From the NCBI RefSeq assembly GCF_019599275.1, contig NZ_JAHZTD010000001.1:930001-994000 (forward strand): DNA of 64,000 nucleotides. The letters run 5' to 3'. This document shows, in pieces, positions 50,856 through 60,348 of this stretch. Source of the DNA: Hymenobacter sp. HSC-4F20 (lineage in GTDB: Bacteria > Bacteroidota > Bacteroidia > Cytophagales > Hymenobacteraceae). The notes under the pieces are model-generated. The model saw nothing but the letters and a program-made list of their open reading frames with translations, was not told where the DNA came from and ran no database searches. The translations under genes were made by a program, and so were the position numbers. Each line of letters begins with the position of its first letter. Positions within the stretch are counted from its first letter, which is position 1.

Positions 50856-53155
50856 TCACTACCGATGAGCGTTTGATCAACGCACCCGTCGCGCTGACTA
50901 CCTGCGACCGGGAACCGATTCATATTCCCGGCTCGGTACAGCCGCACGGGTTTCTGCTGGCCTTGCAGGAAAGCACCCGCCGGATCGTGCACGCCAGCGC
51001 CAACACTGCCGCGCTGCTGGGCATTGCTGCCTCGGACCTGCTCGGGGCAGGCTTGGAGCGGCTGCTGAGCCCGGCGCAGGTTGCCGAAGTAGAGCAGCGC
51101 TACGCGGCCCTCACCCAGGACGCCCAGCTGCTGAGCGTGCAGCTGGCGCAGCTGCCCGACCGGCCCCACTACAAGCTGATTCTGCACCGCTACGACCAGC
51201 TGCTGTGGCTGGAGTTCGAACCGGTGCCCGCTACGGAGAAGGGCGCCGCGCTGGATCTGCCCACCCTCAACGCGGCCCTGGGACAGATGCTGTCGGCCGG
51301 GTCGGTGCTGGAATTCTGCCAGCGGGCCGTGGACGAAATCCGGGCCCTTACGGGCTTTGACCGGGTGCTCATGTACCGCTTTGCCGAGGATGCCAGCGGA
51401 GAAGTAGTAGCCGAAGCCAAGCGCGCCGACCTGGAGCCCTTCCTGGGCCTGCATTATCCCGCCACCGACATTCCGCAGCAGGCCCGGGCCCTGTACCTGA
51501 AAAACTGGCTGCGCTTTATTCCCGACGTCGACTACGTGCCCGCCCCGCTCGTGCCGGTGCTGCACCCCACAGCCGGGCGCCCGCCCGACATGACCCACGC
51601 GGTGCTGCGTAGCGTCTCGCCCATTCACCTGGAGTACCTGCGCAACATGGGCGTGGCCGCAACCATGACCATTTCCGTGATTCAGGACGGCAAGCTCTGG
51701 GGGCTCATGACCTGCCACCACCTGAGCCCACGCCTGCTTAGCTACGAGCTGCGCGAGTTGTGTCTGTTTATCGGGAAGACGTTTTCGGCCTTGCTGGCCA
51801 ACAAGCAGCAGCACGACGACTACGCCTACCAGCTGCACATCCGCCAGACCCAGGCCCGCCTGTTTGAGCACGTGGGCCGGCAGGCTAACTTCCTGGAGGG
51901 CCTTTACCAGCACACGCCTACGGTGAAGGACGTGTTCGAATGCGGCGGGGCGGCCATTTGCTTTGCTGATTCCATCATTACCCTGGGCGCTACGCCTTCG
52001 CAGGCCCAGATCCGGGAACTAACCCAGTGGCTGGGCCAGCACATGCGGGAGGATGTGTTTTACACCAACTCTTACGCCGAGCACAACCCCGCCGGGCTGG
52101 CCATGCGCGGCACCGCCAGCGGGGTACTGGCCATTTCGCTGGCCCAGGAGCCGGGCGACTACCTTATCTGGTTCCGGCCCGAGCAGCTGCAAACCGTCAC
52201 GTGGGCCGGTAAAACCCAGAAGGCCGAAGTGCTCCGCGACGGGCAGTTGCAGCTCTCGCCCCGGCAATCGTTTGACGCCTGGCGGCAGCTGGTGGATAAC
52301 ACGGCCCTGCCCTGGCGGCAGCTGGAAGTGGCGGCGGCCGAAGAAATCCGGCTGCACCTGGCCGATGTGCGGCTGAAGATTTTCAACGAGCTGCAGGCCC
52401 GCGCAGCCGATTTAAACCGGCTCAACGCCGAGCTGGAGCGCAGCAACGATGAGCTGGACTCCTTCGCTTACGTCGCCTCCCACGACCTGAAGGAACCCCT
52501 GCGCGGCATTCACAACTATTCGGTGTTCCTGCTGGAAGATTATGCCGATCAGCTCGATGCCGACGGGGTAAGTAAGCTGCAAACCCTGGTGCGGCTAAGC
52601 CAGCGCATGGAAGCCCTGATTGAGTCGCTGCTGCAACTCTCCCGTCTGGGCCGGCAGGAGCTTACCGTCTCAGAAACCAACATGGGCGAGGTCGTAGCCG
52701 AAATACTGGAGCTGCTGCAGCCCCGTCTCGAGCAACTGCGCACCACCGTCACGGTGGTGGAGCCGCTGCCCACGCTGCGCTGCGACCGAATCCGGGTGCA
52801 GGAAGTGCTCATTAACCTGCTCACCAACGCCATGCGCTACCACGATGCTCCCGAGGGAGCCGTGCGAATTGGGGTGGCCCCGGCCGGCGTTACCGGGCCG
52901 CGCGGTACGGGGAATCCGCAGGACTATTACGTGTTCTACGTGCAGGACGACGGCATCGGCATTGACCCCCGGCACCACCACACTATTTTCAAGATCTTCA
53001 AGCGTTTGCACGCCCAGGATAAGTACGGGGGCGGTACGGGGGCAGGCTTGGCTATTGCGCGCAAAATGATTGAGCGGCACGACGGCGAATTGTGGGTGGA
53101 ATCCGTACTAGGACAAGGGGCTACCTTTTACTTTTCTCTTTCAAAGTACCTGTAA
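50837..53155 (+). CDS. bphP: Bacteriophytochrome histidine kinase
   Basis: A 772-residue red/far-red sensor kinase from GTG 50837. Cys23 in ALTTCDREPIHIPGSVQPHG is the biliverdin-attaching N-terminal Cys of bacteriophytochromes. The PAS domain is about 25-125. GAF (about 145-310) has the DIP motif YPATDIPQQARALYLKNWLR. PHY (about 325-500) has the tongue LSPRQSFDAW. HisKA has YVASHDLKEPLRGIHNY and HATPase has NLLTNAMRY, DDGIGIDPRHHHTIFKIFKRL and YGGGTGAGLAIARKM. Light switches the Pr/Pfr state and kinase activity. The likely partner is the response regulator 5 bp downstream. Confidence 0.97.
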   Translation: MDRTAVITTDERLINAPVALTTCDREPIHIPGSVQPHGFLLALQESTRRIVHASANTAALLGIAASDLLGAGLERLLSPAQVAEVEQRYAALTQDAQLLSVQLAQLPDRPHYKLILHRYDQLLWLEFEPVPATEKGAALDLPTLNAALGQMLSAGSVLEFCQRAVDEIRALTGFDRVLMYRFAEDASGEVVAEAKRADLEPFLGLHYPATDIPQQARALYLKNWLRFIPDVDYVPAPLVPVLHPTAGRPPDMTHAVLRSVSPIHLEYLRNMGVAATMTISVIQDGKLWGLMTCHHLSPRLLSYELRELCLFIGKTFSALLANKQQHDDYAYQLHIRQTQARLFEHVGRQANFLEGLYQHTPTVKDVFECGGAAICFADSIITLGATPSQAQIRELTQWLGQHMREDVFYTNSYAEHNPAGLAMRGTASGVLAISLAQEPGDYLIWFRPEQLQTVTWAGKTQKAEVLRDGQLQLSPRQSFDAWRQLVDNTALPWRQLEVAAAEEIRLHLADVRLKIFNELQARAADLNRLNAELERSNDELDSFAYVASHDLKEPLRGIHNYSVFLLEDYADQLDADGVSKLQTLVRLSQRMEALIESLLQLSRLGRQELTVSETNMGEVVAEILELLQPRLEQLRTTVTVVEPLPTLRCDRIRVQEVLINLLTNAMRYHDAPEGAVRIGVAPAGVTGPRGTGNPQDYYVFYVQDDGIGIDPRHHHTIFKIFKRLHAQDKYGGGTGAGLAIARKMIERHDGELWVESVLGQGATFYFSLSKYL

Positions 53156-53160
53156 ACTAA

Positions 53161-53607
53161 GTGACCATTTCATCTCTAAAACCTATCCTGGTGGTGGAAG
53201 ACAGCGCGGAAGACTTTACGGCCCTGGGCCGGGCCTTCCGCAAACAAGCCCTACCCAACCCGGTGCTCCGCTGCGAGGACGGGGACCAGGCCCTGGACTA
53301 TCTGCAGGGGTATGGTCAGCGGCCCGGCTGGCCGGCCCTGCTGCCTGCGTTCGTACTGCTGGACCTGAACATGCCCGGTACCGACGGGCGCACGGTGCTT
53401 AGCGTGCTGAAACAAGACCCCCGGCTGCGGTCTATTCCGGTGATTATCCTGAGTACTTCTTCCAGCAGCCAGGACATTGAGGACTGCTACCGTTTAGGGG
53501 CCAACAGCTACCTGACCAAGCCTATTGAATACGCTTCGCTGGAAGAAAAAGCCCGGCTGTTGGTTCACTATTGGCTTGGCGCTGCCGAGCTGCCACGGCT
53601 GAGCTAG
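53161..53607 (+). CDS. Single-domain response regulator (phytochrome-linked)
   Basis: A 148-residue receiver without an output domain, from GTG 53161. VVEDSAEDFTALGRAF carries the acidic pocket, VLLDLNMPGTDG the phospho-Asp, LSTSSSSQD the conserved Thr/Ser and YLTKPIEY the Lys-Pro. This fits the Rcp1/CheY-like regulators encoded beside phytochromes. It begins 5 bp after the phytochrome stop codon and ends 3 bp before the next gene, so it is in the same operon. The output may be passed on to the regulator-kinase that follows. Confidence 0.95.
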   Translation: MTISSLKPILVVEDSAEDFTALGRAFRKQALPNPVLRCEDGDQALDYLQGYGQRPGWPALLPAFVLLDLNMPGTDGRTVLSVLKQDPRLRSIPVIILSTSSSSQDIEDCYRLGANSYLTKPIEYASLEEKARLLVHYWLGAAELPRLS

Positions 53608-53609
53608 GC

Positions 53610-54866
53610 ATGAGCGGAGTGAAAAAGATTTTACTGATTGATGATAACGAGCAGGACCGGGTGCTCTACAAACGCTACCTGCGCCGGGCCGTGGGCCCGG
53701 TGGAGTTTGCCATTGAGGAAGCCGCCTCCGGCCAGGACGGCGTGGTTCTGTTTCAGCGCTGGCAGCCCGACTGCGTACTGCTCGACTACAACCTGCTCGA
53801 TACCGATGGTCTGACCTTGCTTGAGGAGCTGCGGCAGCTGGTTCCGCCTGATACCCTGTGCGTGGTGATGATTACCGGGGGCGGCAGCGAGCAGCTGGCC
53901 GTACGCGCGCTCAACAACGGGGCCCTCGATTATTTGGTGAAGCAGCACTTTGATCAGGAACTGCTTTGCAAAACTGTTATCCACGCCATCGAGAAAAACG
54001 AGTGGCGTCAGCGCGTGGCGCAGCACCATGAGGAGCTGGCCACCGTGAATGCACAACTGCGCGAGTCGCTGGCCGAGCTGACGCAGGCGCGCCAGCAGGT
54101 GCAGCACTCCAACCGTCAGCTGCTGGCTGCGAATGCCGAAGTGGAGGCCCGCAATCAGATCCTGCGCGTAACGAACCAGCAACTGGCCCGCACCAACGCG
54201 GACCTGGATAACTTTGTGTACGCCGCCTCTCACGATTTGCGGCAGCCCGTCAATAACCTGCAGGGCCTGTTTGATGAGCTGCGGCGTAGTGCTACCTTTC
54301 ACGATCCGGAAGAAAGCTACGTGTTGCAACTCGTAGACGAGTCGCTGCGCGACCTCTCGTCTACCATCAATGGGCTGGCTGCTATCGTGCAGGAAACCCG
54401 GCAGCCGGGGCAGCAGCAGGTGGAAGCCGTGCCCCTGCGTGAAGTAGTTGCGGAGGTGCTGCAAACCCTGCGGCCCCAGGTGCTGGAGACGGAGGCCGAA
54501 ATTCACACCGACTTCGAGGCCCTGCCCGAGCTTCCCTACGTACGCAGTAACCTGCGTACTATTTTACTGAATCTGCTGACCAATGCCCTCAAATATCGGC
54601 ACGCCGCCCGCCGGCCGCGGGTATGGCTACGCAGTCAGGCGGTAGCGGGACAAACCGTGCTGGAGGTGCGGGACAACGGCTTAGGTATCGATTTACAACG
54701 CCATGGGGCGGAGCTGTTCAAGCTCTTCCGGCGTTTTCATCACCAGGCTGGCGAAGGTACCGGCGTGGGCCTGTTCCTGGTGAGCCGGCTGGTGGAAGGA
54801 CGGGGTGGACGCATCGAGGTGGAAAGCCAACCCGACGAGGGCACCACGTTTCGCTTGTACCTGTAG
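53610..54866 (+). CDS. Response regulator-histidine kinase fusion
   Basis: A 418-residue protein from ATG 53610 (MSGVKKILLIDDNEQDR). Receiver domain 1-125 has VLLDYNLLDTDG and LDYLVKQ. A coiled coil (about 130-190) follows, with many Gln/Leu heptads. The HisKA H box is YAASHDLRQPVNNLQGL (about 210), and HATPase has LNLLTNALKYRH, DNGLGIDLQRHGAELFKLF and GTGVGLFLVSRLVEG. No membrane segment is present. It is fourth in the phytochrome operon and could form a phosphorelay with the single-domain regulator. Confidence 0.95.
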   Translation: MSGVKKILLIDDNEQDRVLYKRYLRRAVGPVEFAIEEAASGQDGVVLFQRWQPDCVLLDYNLLDTDGLTLLEELRQLVPPDTLCVVMITGGGSEQLAVRALNNGALDYLVKQHFDQELLCKTVIHAIEKNEWRQRVAQHHEELATVNAQLRESLAELTQARQQVQHSNRQLLAANAEVEARNQILRVTNQQLARTNADLDNFVYAASHDLRQPVNNLQGLFDELRRSATFHDPEESYVLQLVDESLRDLSSTINGLAAIVQETRQPGQQQVEAVPLREVVAEVLQTLRPQVLETEAEIHTDFEALPELPYVRSNLRTILLNLLTNALKYRHAARRPRVWLRSQAVAGQTVLEVRDNGLGIDLQRHGAELFKLFRRFHHQAGEGTGVGLFLVSRLVEGRGGRIEVESQPDEGTTFRLYL

Positions 54867-54890
54867 TCGAGGCGGAGCCGGTGGCTCGGC

Positions 54891-55529
54891 TTAAAAGGGA
54901 AGCTCAGGCACCGGCTCGCCGGGACGGGCGTACCCGTAGCGGGCCACCGGCTCGGCAGTGTAGTAGGTATCAAGCCCGCTCAGGGCCACGGTACCGGCAG
55001 CCGGCAGATTGAGTGAGCCATCCGGCCGCAGGGCGGCGGGCGGGAGGTAGAGGTGCCGTACGTGCCCCACGAGCAGCACGGTACCGTTAGCCTGGATAGG
55101 AAGTTCTTCCACCAGTTCCAAGCCGATCTGCACGTGGCTTTCCCGTACGTAGGGGGCGGCAAAGTTGTCGTGATACTGCGGGGTGAGGGCACAGGCGGCA
55201 AACTCGGAAATCTCGCGTGCCACGTTTGCCGACGTAGCATGAGCAGCCCGCAAGATACCCGTGTGCACATGGTTGAGCGTGTAGTAGCGCGTCGCCCGGA
55301 TGTTATCGTAGGAGTGGCGCGGTGCGGTAGGAGGCCGCATCATGAGCCCGAGCAAAGCCGGATCGGAGCCCAGGTGTACCACGGAGCTGATGAGCGCCAG
55401 GTTCGGATGGCCCGTGGCATCCTGGGTCCCCAACAGGTTGGCGGACTTAAAGCCGGTAATACCATTGATGAGGTTGAGGCGAAACACCTTTTCCAGTTCG
55501 GGGAAGTCAGCGGCGGTAAAATGGAGCAT
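54891..55529 (-). CDS. Flavin reductase family protein
   Basis: A 212-residue protein with a split-barrel flavin-reductase fold. LINGITGFKSANLLGTQD and ALISSVVHLGSDPALLGLMMRP form the FMN-binding half, RATRYYTLNHV and EISEFAACAL follow, and the C-terminal QIGLELVEELPIQANGTVLLVGHV closes the barrel. Relatives reduce FMN with NAD(P)H or carry other roles. It is convergent with the phytochrome operon, so co-regulation is not implied. Confidence 0.9.
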   Translation of the reverse strand: MLHFTAADFPELEKVFRLNLINGITGFKSANLLGTQDATGHPNLALISSVVHLGSDPALLGLMMRPPTAPRHSYDNIRATRYYTLNHVHTGILRAAHATSANVAREISEFAACALTPQYHDNFAAPYVRESHVQIGLELVEELPIQANGTVLLVGHVRHLYLPPAALRPDGSLNLPAAGTVALSGLDTYYTAEPVARYGYARPGEPVPELPF

Positions 55530-55616
55530 GGGTACGGGCGAAAGTCAGGGTGCGGTACAGTACTAACGGGCGGGCGGGTAAAAAGTCGTGCGCATTAGCG
55601 CTGGCAGCACCAAAAA

Positions 55617-55660
55617 AGCTGTATTTATTTTTCTGCAGAAGCAGAAAAATAAATACAGCT
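55617..55660 (-). terminator. Rho-independent terminator of the fasciclin gene
   Basis: AGCTGTATTTATTTTTCTGC and its complement form a perfect 20-bp stem with a 4-nt loop. On the minus strand it is followed by a T run (A run 55612-55617). It starts 31 bp past the fasciclin stop codon. Confidence 0.92.
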
Positions 55661-55690
55661 TTACACGAAAAAAATAGGTGCTGTTCGTGC

Positions 55691-56254
55691 CTACGGCATC
55701 AGTACTTTATCAACTACGTGAATTACACCGTTGCTTTGAAGTACGTCGTACGTTGAAATACTGGAGATATTTCCTTTTTCATCTTGCAGGACTACGTTTT
55801 TCGGTCCGTTCATCATGGCTTTGAGCGTACCGCCGCTAACGGTTTTAAGTGTAGCCGTGCCTTTACCGGACTTGATAGCTGCCATAAGCTTATCGGCCGT
55901 TAGGTTGCCGGCTACCACGTGGTAGGTTAGGATCTTGGTCAGAGTCGCTTTGTTTTCGGGCTTTACCAGGCTTTCAACAGTGCCAGCGGGGAGGGCGCTA
56001 AAGGCCGCGTTCGTGGGAGCAAATACGGTGAAAGGGCCCTTGCCTTGCAGGGTTTCTACCAGACCGGCGGCTTTCACAGCGGCTACCAGCGTGGTGTGGT
56101 CCTTGGACTTTACGGCGTTTTCGACAATATTCTTGTTGGGATACATCGCCTCCCCACCCACCGATACGGTCCCGGGAGTAAGCGTGGCCTGCGCCAGGGC
56201 GGAGGTAGTACCCAGCAGGGCTAGGAAGGCAAGGGAAAAGAACTGCTTTTTCAT
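55691..56254 (-). CDS. Secreted fasciclin-domain protein
   Basis: A 187-residue protein from ATG 56254 with a signal peptide (MKKQFFSLAFLALLGTTSALA). One FAS1 domain occupies about 45-187: KDHTTLVAAVKAAGLVETLQGKGPFTVFAPTNAAFSALP (H1 box), LTKILTYHVVAGNLTADKLM (YH motif) and SNGVIHVVDKVLMP (H2 box). FAS1 domains mediate adhesion to surfaces or matrix. It is a normal single-domain bacterial form. Upstream DNA (56255-56606) is AT-rich and holds no gene. Confidence 0.96.
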   Translation of the reverse strand: MKKQFFSLAFLALLGTTSALAQATLTPGTVSVGGEAMYPNKNIVENAVKSKDHTTLVAAVKAAGLVETLQGKGPFTVFAPTNAAFSALPAGTVESLVKPENKATLTKILTYHVVAGNLTADKLMAAIKSGKGTATLKTVSGGTLKAMMNGPKNVVLQDEKGNISSISTYDVLQSNGVIHVVDKVLMP

Positions 56255-56606
56255 AAACAACAGGAAAAGGGTGGGTAAGAAGTAACTTGCTGGCATCTAC
56301 GCCCTGGTATTTCCCATCGGATTTCGGTGCCTGAAAAAATATTTTTTAGCCCTGTAGTAGTATTCTGGTATTTAACTCGATAACTAAATAAGCAGTAGTG
56401 AAGTAACGCTGCGGCAGGGTAAAAGGAATTGTAGCAGTGCAACTGCTTGAAATTATCTGCTAGTGTCAATTTGTGCTGGACATGATTAAATACTTTCCGA
56501 AAAGGTAGGAGACCTACCCGGGGCGGATGGGGTGAGGCGGAGGGAGAGGGGGACCGCCGGCCCGCATTTTGGCTGTACTTTTAGGCGTTGTATTTATCTC
56601 CCCTGT
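56255..56606. other. Divergent intergenic region, no gene seen
   Basis: A 352-bp AT-rich divergent stretch between the fasciclin and HD genes. It should carry both promoters; I see no RNA, repeat or operator that I can support. Confidence 0.45.
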
Positions 56607-57302
56607 ATGTCACCCATCCCAACAGTTCCGGCCGACGTTGCTGCAGTTTTACTTACCCGTACGGTCGAGTTTATCCGTGAGAAATTTCTGCACGAAGGCT
56701 CAGGCCACGACTGGGAGCATATTCGCCGGGTGTGGCAGGTTGCCCGTGCCCTGGCCCGCCAGACGCCCCAGGCCGATGCGCTGGTGACCGAACTAGGGGC
56801 GTTGCTGCACGACGTAGCTGACTGGAAGTTCCACGGCGGCGATGAGGAAGCGGGCCCGCGGGCGGCCCGGCAGTGGCTGGAAAGCCAGCACGCTCCGGAA
56901 TCAGTTATTGAAGGCGTAGAAAAGATTATCCGCGAAATCAGCTTCAAGGGCCTCGGAGTAGCTACCCCCATGAGCACCCTGGAAGGGGAGCTGGTACAGG
57001 ATGCCGACCGCCTCGATGCCATTGGGGCTATTGGGGTAGCCCGGGCCTTCGCCTACGGCGGCCACAAAAACCGCCCCTTGCATGACCCCAGCGTGCCGCC
57101 CGTCCGGCACGATTCCTTCGAGAGCTACAAGCAGAATACGGCCCCAACCATCAACCACTTCTACGAGAAGCTGCTGCACTTGCGGGAACGGCTGAACACG
57201 CCCGCTGCCCGTCGGGTGGCCGAGGAACGACATGCCTATCTGGAGCAGTTTCTGGCTCAGTTCCTGCGCGAGTGGGAAGGGCAGGATGTGGCCGAGCTCT
57301 AA
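56607..57302 (+). CDS. HD-domain phosphohydrolase
   Basis: A 231-residue protein from ATG 56607. HEGSGHDWEHIRRVWQVARAL and ELGALLHDVADWKF give the H...HD...D metal ligands. EKIIREISFKG and EGELVQDADRLDAIGAIGVARAFAYGG carry the last Asp. This matches the stand-alone COG1418-type HD hydrolases that act on nucleotides; the exact substrate is unknown. The upstream extension to 56532 is unlikely to be coding. A small lipoprotein gene follows 16 bp on. Confidence 0.92.
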   Translation: MSPIPTVPADVAAVLLTRTVEFIREKFLHEGSGHDWEHIRRVWQVARALARQTPQADALVTELGALLHDVADWKFHGGDEEAGPRAARQWLESQHAPESVIEGVEKIIREISFKGLGVATPMSTLEGELVQDADRLDAIGAIGVARAFAYGGHKNRPLHDPSVPPVRHDSFESYKQNTAPTINHFYEKLLHLRERLNTPAARRVAEERHAYLEQFLAQFLREWEGQDVAEL

Positions 57303-57306
57303 TTTC

Positions 57307-57314
57307 TATCTTTA
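57307..57314 (+). promoter_or_regulatory. Candidate -7 element TATCTTTA
   Basis: Matches TAnnTTTG at 7 of 8 positions, directly before the ATG at 57319 of the small lipoprotein gene. The short distance suggests a leaderless or near-leaderless transcript. No clear -33 element is seen. Confidence 0.35.
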
Positions 57315-57318
57315 CCCC

Positions 57319-57561
57319 ATGCCTTTCGTCTCTACTATTTCCCGCTGCCTGCTGCTGGCAGCGTGCCTGCTATCAGTGGTTTCGTGCCGCACCTGCCCCA
57401 TTGTTTCCTGCCACACCCGTAAGGTGCATCTGCACAGCGGGGTGAAGTACCGTGGACAGCCCTTTTTCAAGAAGCAGAACCCGGCCATTGGCGAGAAAAT
57501 CAAGGTGCACAAGCAGGAAACAGGCAAGCACAAAAACGACCGCAGCAAGACGCTGAAATAG
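57319..57561 (+). CDS. Small Cys- and Lys-rich lipoprotein
   Basis: An 80-residue protein with a lipobox leader (MPFVSTISRCLLLAACLLSVVSC). The mature part is highly basic, starting CRTCPIVSCHTRKVHLHSGVKYRGQPFFKKQNP, and the C terminus is Lys-rich. The two further Cys and the His residues could bind metal. No family is assigned. ATG 57319 is chosen because the frame upstream overlaps the HD gene. It precedes gyrA with 127 bp between. Confidence 0.75.
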   Translation: MPFVSTISRCLLLAACLLSVVSCRTCPIVSCHTRKVHLHSGVKYRGQPFFKKQNPAIGEKIKVHKQETGKHKNDRSKTLK

Positions 57562-57688
57562 CCCGCAAATCGGGCTTCTGGCTAGGTAAATCGGGGTTTT
57601 TTGCCTATCTTGCAGTCTTAAAGAAGTTCACTCTCACGGGCCAGGAAGCTCCTCCTTTGGAGCCCCGCTGGCCGACTACACTCTCCCT

Positions 57689-60262
57689 ATGGCGGAAGGC
57701 GAAAAGATCATTCCGATAAACATTGAAGATGAGATGCGTGGGGCCTACATCGACTACTCGATGTCGGTTATCATCTCCCGGGCTCTGCCCGACGTGCGCG
57801 ACGGGCTGAAACCCGTGCACCGGCGCGTACTCTACGGCATGTCGGAGTTGGGCGTATCCTACAACAAATCCTATAAAAAGAGCGCCCGTATCGTGGGGGA
57901 AGTGCTCGGTAAGTACCATCCCCACGGCGACTCCTCGGTCTATGACACCATGGTGCGCATGGCCCAGGACTGGAGCCTGCGCTACCCCCTGGTAGACGGT
58001 CAAGGCAACTTTGGTAGCATCGACGGCGACTCGCCGGCGGCTATGCGCTACACCGAAGCCCGCCTCAAGCGCCTGGCCGACGAAATGCTCGGCGACCTGG
58101 ACAAGGATACTGTGGATTTCCAGCCCAACTTCGACGACTCCCTGGAGGAGCCGTCGGTGATGCCGGCCAAGTTTCCGAACCTGCTGGTAAACGGTACCAC
58201 CGGTATTGCCGTGGGTATGGCGACCAACATGGCCCCGCACAATCTTACGGAGGTTGTCGATGGCATTACGGCCTACCTCTCGAACCCCGACATTACGGTG
58301 GCCGAGCTCATGGAACACGTAACCGCGCCTGACTTCCCGACGGGCGGGATTATCTACGGCTACGAGGGCGTGAAGCAGGCGTTTGAAACCGGCCGGGGCC
58401 GGGTGGTGATGCGGGCCAAGGCCCACTTCGAAACCACTGCTTCGGGCAAGGAGCAGATTGTCGTGACCGAAATTCCCTACATGGTGAACAAGGCCTCGAT
58501 GATTGAGAAGACGGCGGCCCTGATCAATGAGAAGAAGATCGAGGGCATTGCTGACCTGCGCGACGAGTCGGACCGCGACGGTATGCGCATCGTGTATGAC
58601 CTGAAGCGCGACGCCATGCCCACGGTGGTCCTGAACAACCTGTTCAAGTACACCCAGCTGCAGTCCTCTTTCGGGGTCAACAACGTGGCCCTGGTAAAGG
58701 GTCGCCCGATGACGCTCAACCTGAAGGATCTGATTCAGCACTTCGTGGAGCACCGCGCCGATGTGGTAGTGCGCCGGACCCGCTACGAGCTGGCTGAAGC
58801 CCAGAAGCGGGCCCATATCCTGGAAGGCCTGCTCATTGCCCTCGACCACCTCGACGAGGTAATTGCCCTGATCCGCGCCTCCCGCGATGGTGACGCCGCC
58901 CGCTTGCAGCTCATTGAGCGGTTCTCGCTGAGCGAAGTGCAGGCCCGCGCCATCCTGGACATGCGTTTGCAGCGCCTCACCGGCCTGGAGCGCGACAAGC
59001 TCGTGCAGGAGTACAACGACCTGATGGCCCTCATTGACCACCTGAAGGCCGTACTGGCCTCGGAGGACATGCAGCGCGACATTATCCGGCAGGAACTGGT
59101 TGACATCAAGGAGCGCTACGGCGATGCCCGCCGTACCACCATTGAGTACGCCGGTGGCGACTTCTCGATGGAAGACATGATTGCCGACGAGAGCATGGTC
59201 ATTACCATCTCGCGCGAAGGGTACATCAAGCGCACGGCCCTGGATGAATACCGGGCCCAGGGTCGGGGAGGAGTAGGGGCCCGCGGGGCAGCTTCCAAGC
59301 AGGACGACTTTACCGAGCACCTGTTTGTGGCTACTACCCACGAGTACCTGCTGTTTTTCACCGAAGCCGGCCGCGTATTCTGGCTGAAAGTATACGAGGT
59401 GCCGGAAGGCGGCAAGAACACCAAGGGCCGTCCCATTCAGAACTTGATTGAGATTCCGCGCGAAGACTCCGTACGTTCCGTGCTGAACGTGCGTGGCCTG
59501 CGCGACCCGGACTACCTCGACAATACTTTCCTGATGTTCTGCACCGAGCAGGGCACGGTAAAGAAAACTCCGCTGGAGGCCTATTCACGGCCGCGGGCCG
59601 CCGGTATCAACGCCATTACCATCAACGAAGGCGACCGGCTGCTGGACGTACAGCTGCTCAACGGCAACTCGGAGGTAGTGCTGGCGTTGCGTTCGGGTCG
59701 GGCCGTACGCTTCCCCGAAGAAAAAGTGCGCTCCATGGGCCGCACGGCCGCCGGGGTGCGGGGCATCACGCTGGCCGAGGACATGCCCGATGACCGGGTT
59801 GTCGGTATGGTGTGCATTGATAAAGACAGTCAGGACGAGCTGCTGGTCGTGTCGGAGAACGGCTACGGTAAGCGCAGCCCCCTGGAAGAGTACCGCATTA
59901 CTAACCGCGGGGGAAAAGGCGTGCGGGCCATGAAGCTCACCGACAAAACCGGGCAACTGGTGACCATTAAAGCCGTTAGCGACGCGGACGACTTGATGAT
60001 TATCAACAAGTCTGGCATTACTATCCGGCTGCGAATGAGCGAGCTGCGGAGCATTGGCCGGGCCACGCAGGGCGTACGCCTGCTGAAAATCAGTCAGGGT
60101 GACGAAATCTCTTCCGTAGCCAAGGTGGCCTCGGAAGAGAAAGAAGCCGGGCTGGAGGAACCCTTGGACGGACTGTTTTCAAGTGGTGCCCCGAACGAGC
60201 CGGCGCTACTGGCTTCTGAGGACGCAGACCTCACGGCGCCGGATTCCCTCAGCGCTAATTAA
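57689..60262 (+). CDS. gyrA: DNA gyrase subunit A
   Basis: An 857-residue protein. The breakage-reunion domain begins [39 protein letters not shown]. The catalytic Tyr is residue 121 in AMRYTEARL. The quinolone region is [14 protein letters not shown], where Ser82 and Asp86 (Ser83 and Asp87 in E. coli) are the susceptible-type residues. The C-terminal beta-pinwheel carries a GyrA box variant [10 protein letters not shown]. With GyrB it introduces negative supercoils using ATP. Length is normal, with an acidic Glu/Asp-rich tail. gyrB is not in the window. Confidence 0.98.
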   Translation: MAEGEKIIPINIEDEMRGAYIDYSMSVIISRALPDVRDGLKPVHRRVLYGMSELGVSYNKSYKKSARIVGEVLGKYHPHGDSSVYDTMVRMAQDWSLRYPLVDGQGNFGSIDGDSPAAMRYTEARLKRLADEMLGDLDKDTVDFQPNFDDSLEEPSVMPAKFPNLLVNGTTGIAVGMATNMAPHNLTEVVDGITAYLSNPDITVAELMEHVTAPDFPTGGIIYGYEGVKQAFETGRGRVVMRAKAHFETTASGKEQIVVTEIPYMVNKASMIEKTAALINEKKIEGIADLRDESDRDGMRIVYDLKRDAMPTVVLNNLFKYTQLQSSFGVNNVALVKGRPMTLNLKDLIQHFVEHRADVVVRRTRYELAEAQKRAHILEGLLIALDHLDEVIALIRASRDGDAARLQLIERFSLSEVQARAILDMRLQRLTGLERDKLVQEYNDLMALIDHLKAVLASEDMQRDIIRQELVDIKERYGDARRTTIEYAGGDFSMEDMIADESMVITISREGYIKRTALDEYRAQGRGGVGARGAASKQDDFTEHLFVATTHEYLLFFTEAGRVFWLKVYEVPEGGKNTKGRPIQNLIEIPREDSVRSVLNVRGLRDPDYLDNTFLMFCTEQGTVKKTPLEAYSRPRAAGINAITINEGDRLLDVQLLNGNSEVVLALRSGRAVRFPEEKVRSMGRTAAGVRGITLAEDMPDDRVVGMVCIDKDSQDELLVVSENGYGKRSPLEEYRITNRGGKGVRAMKLTDKTGQLVTIKAVSDADDLMIINKSGITIRLRMSELRSIGRATQGVRLLKISQGDEISSVAKVASEEKEAGLEEPLDGLFSSGAPNEPALLASEDADLTAPDSLSAN

Positions 60263-60269
60263 CTTGCGG

Positions 60270-60300
60270 CGGCAGAACTCATCGGTGAGTTCTGCCGTTT
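60270..60300 (+). terminator. Terminator of gyrA
   Basis: CGGCAGAACTCA and TGAGTTCTGCCG form a 12-bp stem with a TCGG loop, followed by a short T run, 8 bp after the gyrA stop codon. Confidence 0.8.
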
Positions 60301-60348
60301 GCGTTGCAATTCCTTTCACTAACCTGCTCATTCTTCAGAAAACCTCCC

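Noticed and set aside
50822..51913. 363-codon minus-strand frame
   Set aside because: Antisense shadow of the bacteriophytochrome gene.
53610..55529. Flavin reductase as part of the phytochrome operon
   Set aside because: It is on the opposite strand and convergent, so no shared transcript; any link is only proximity.
57605..59341. 578-codon minus-strand frame
   Set aside because: Antisense shadow of gyrA, which is certain.
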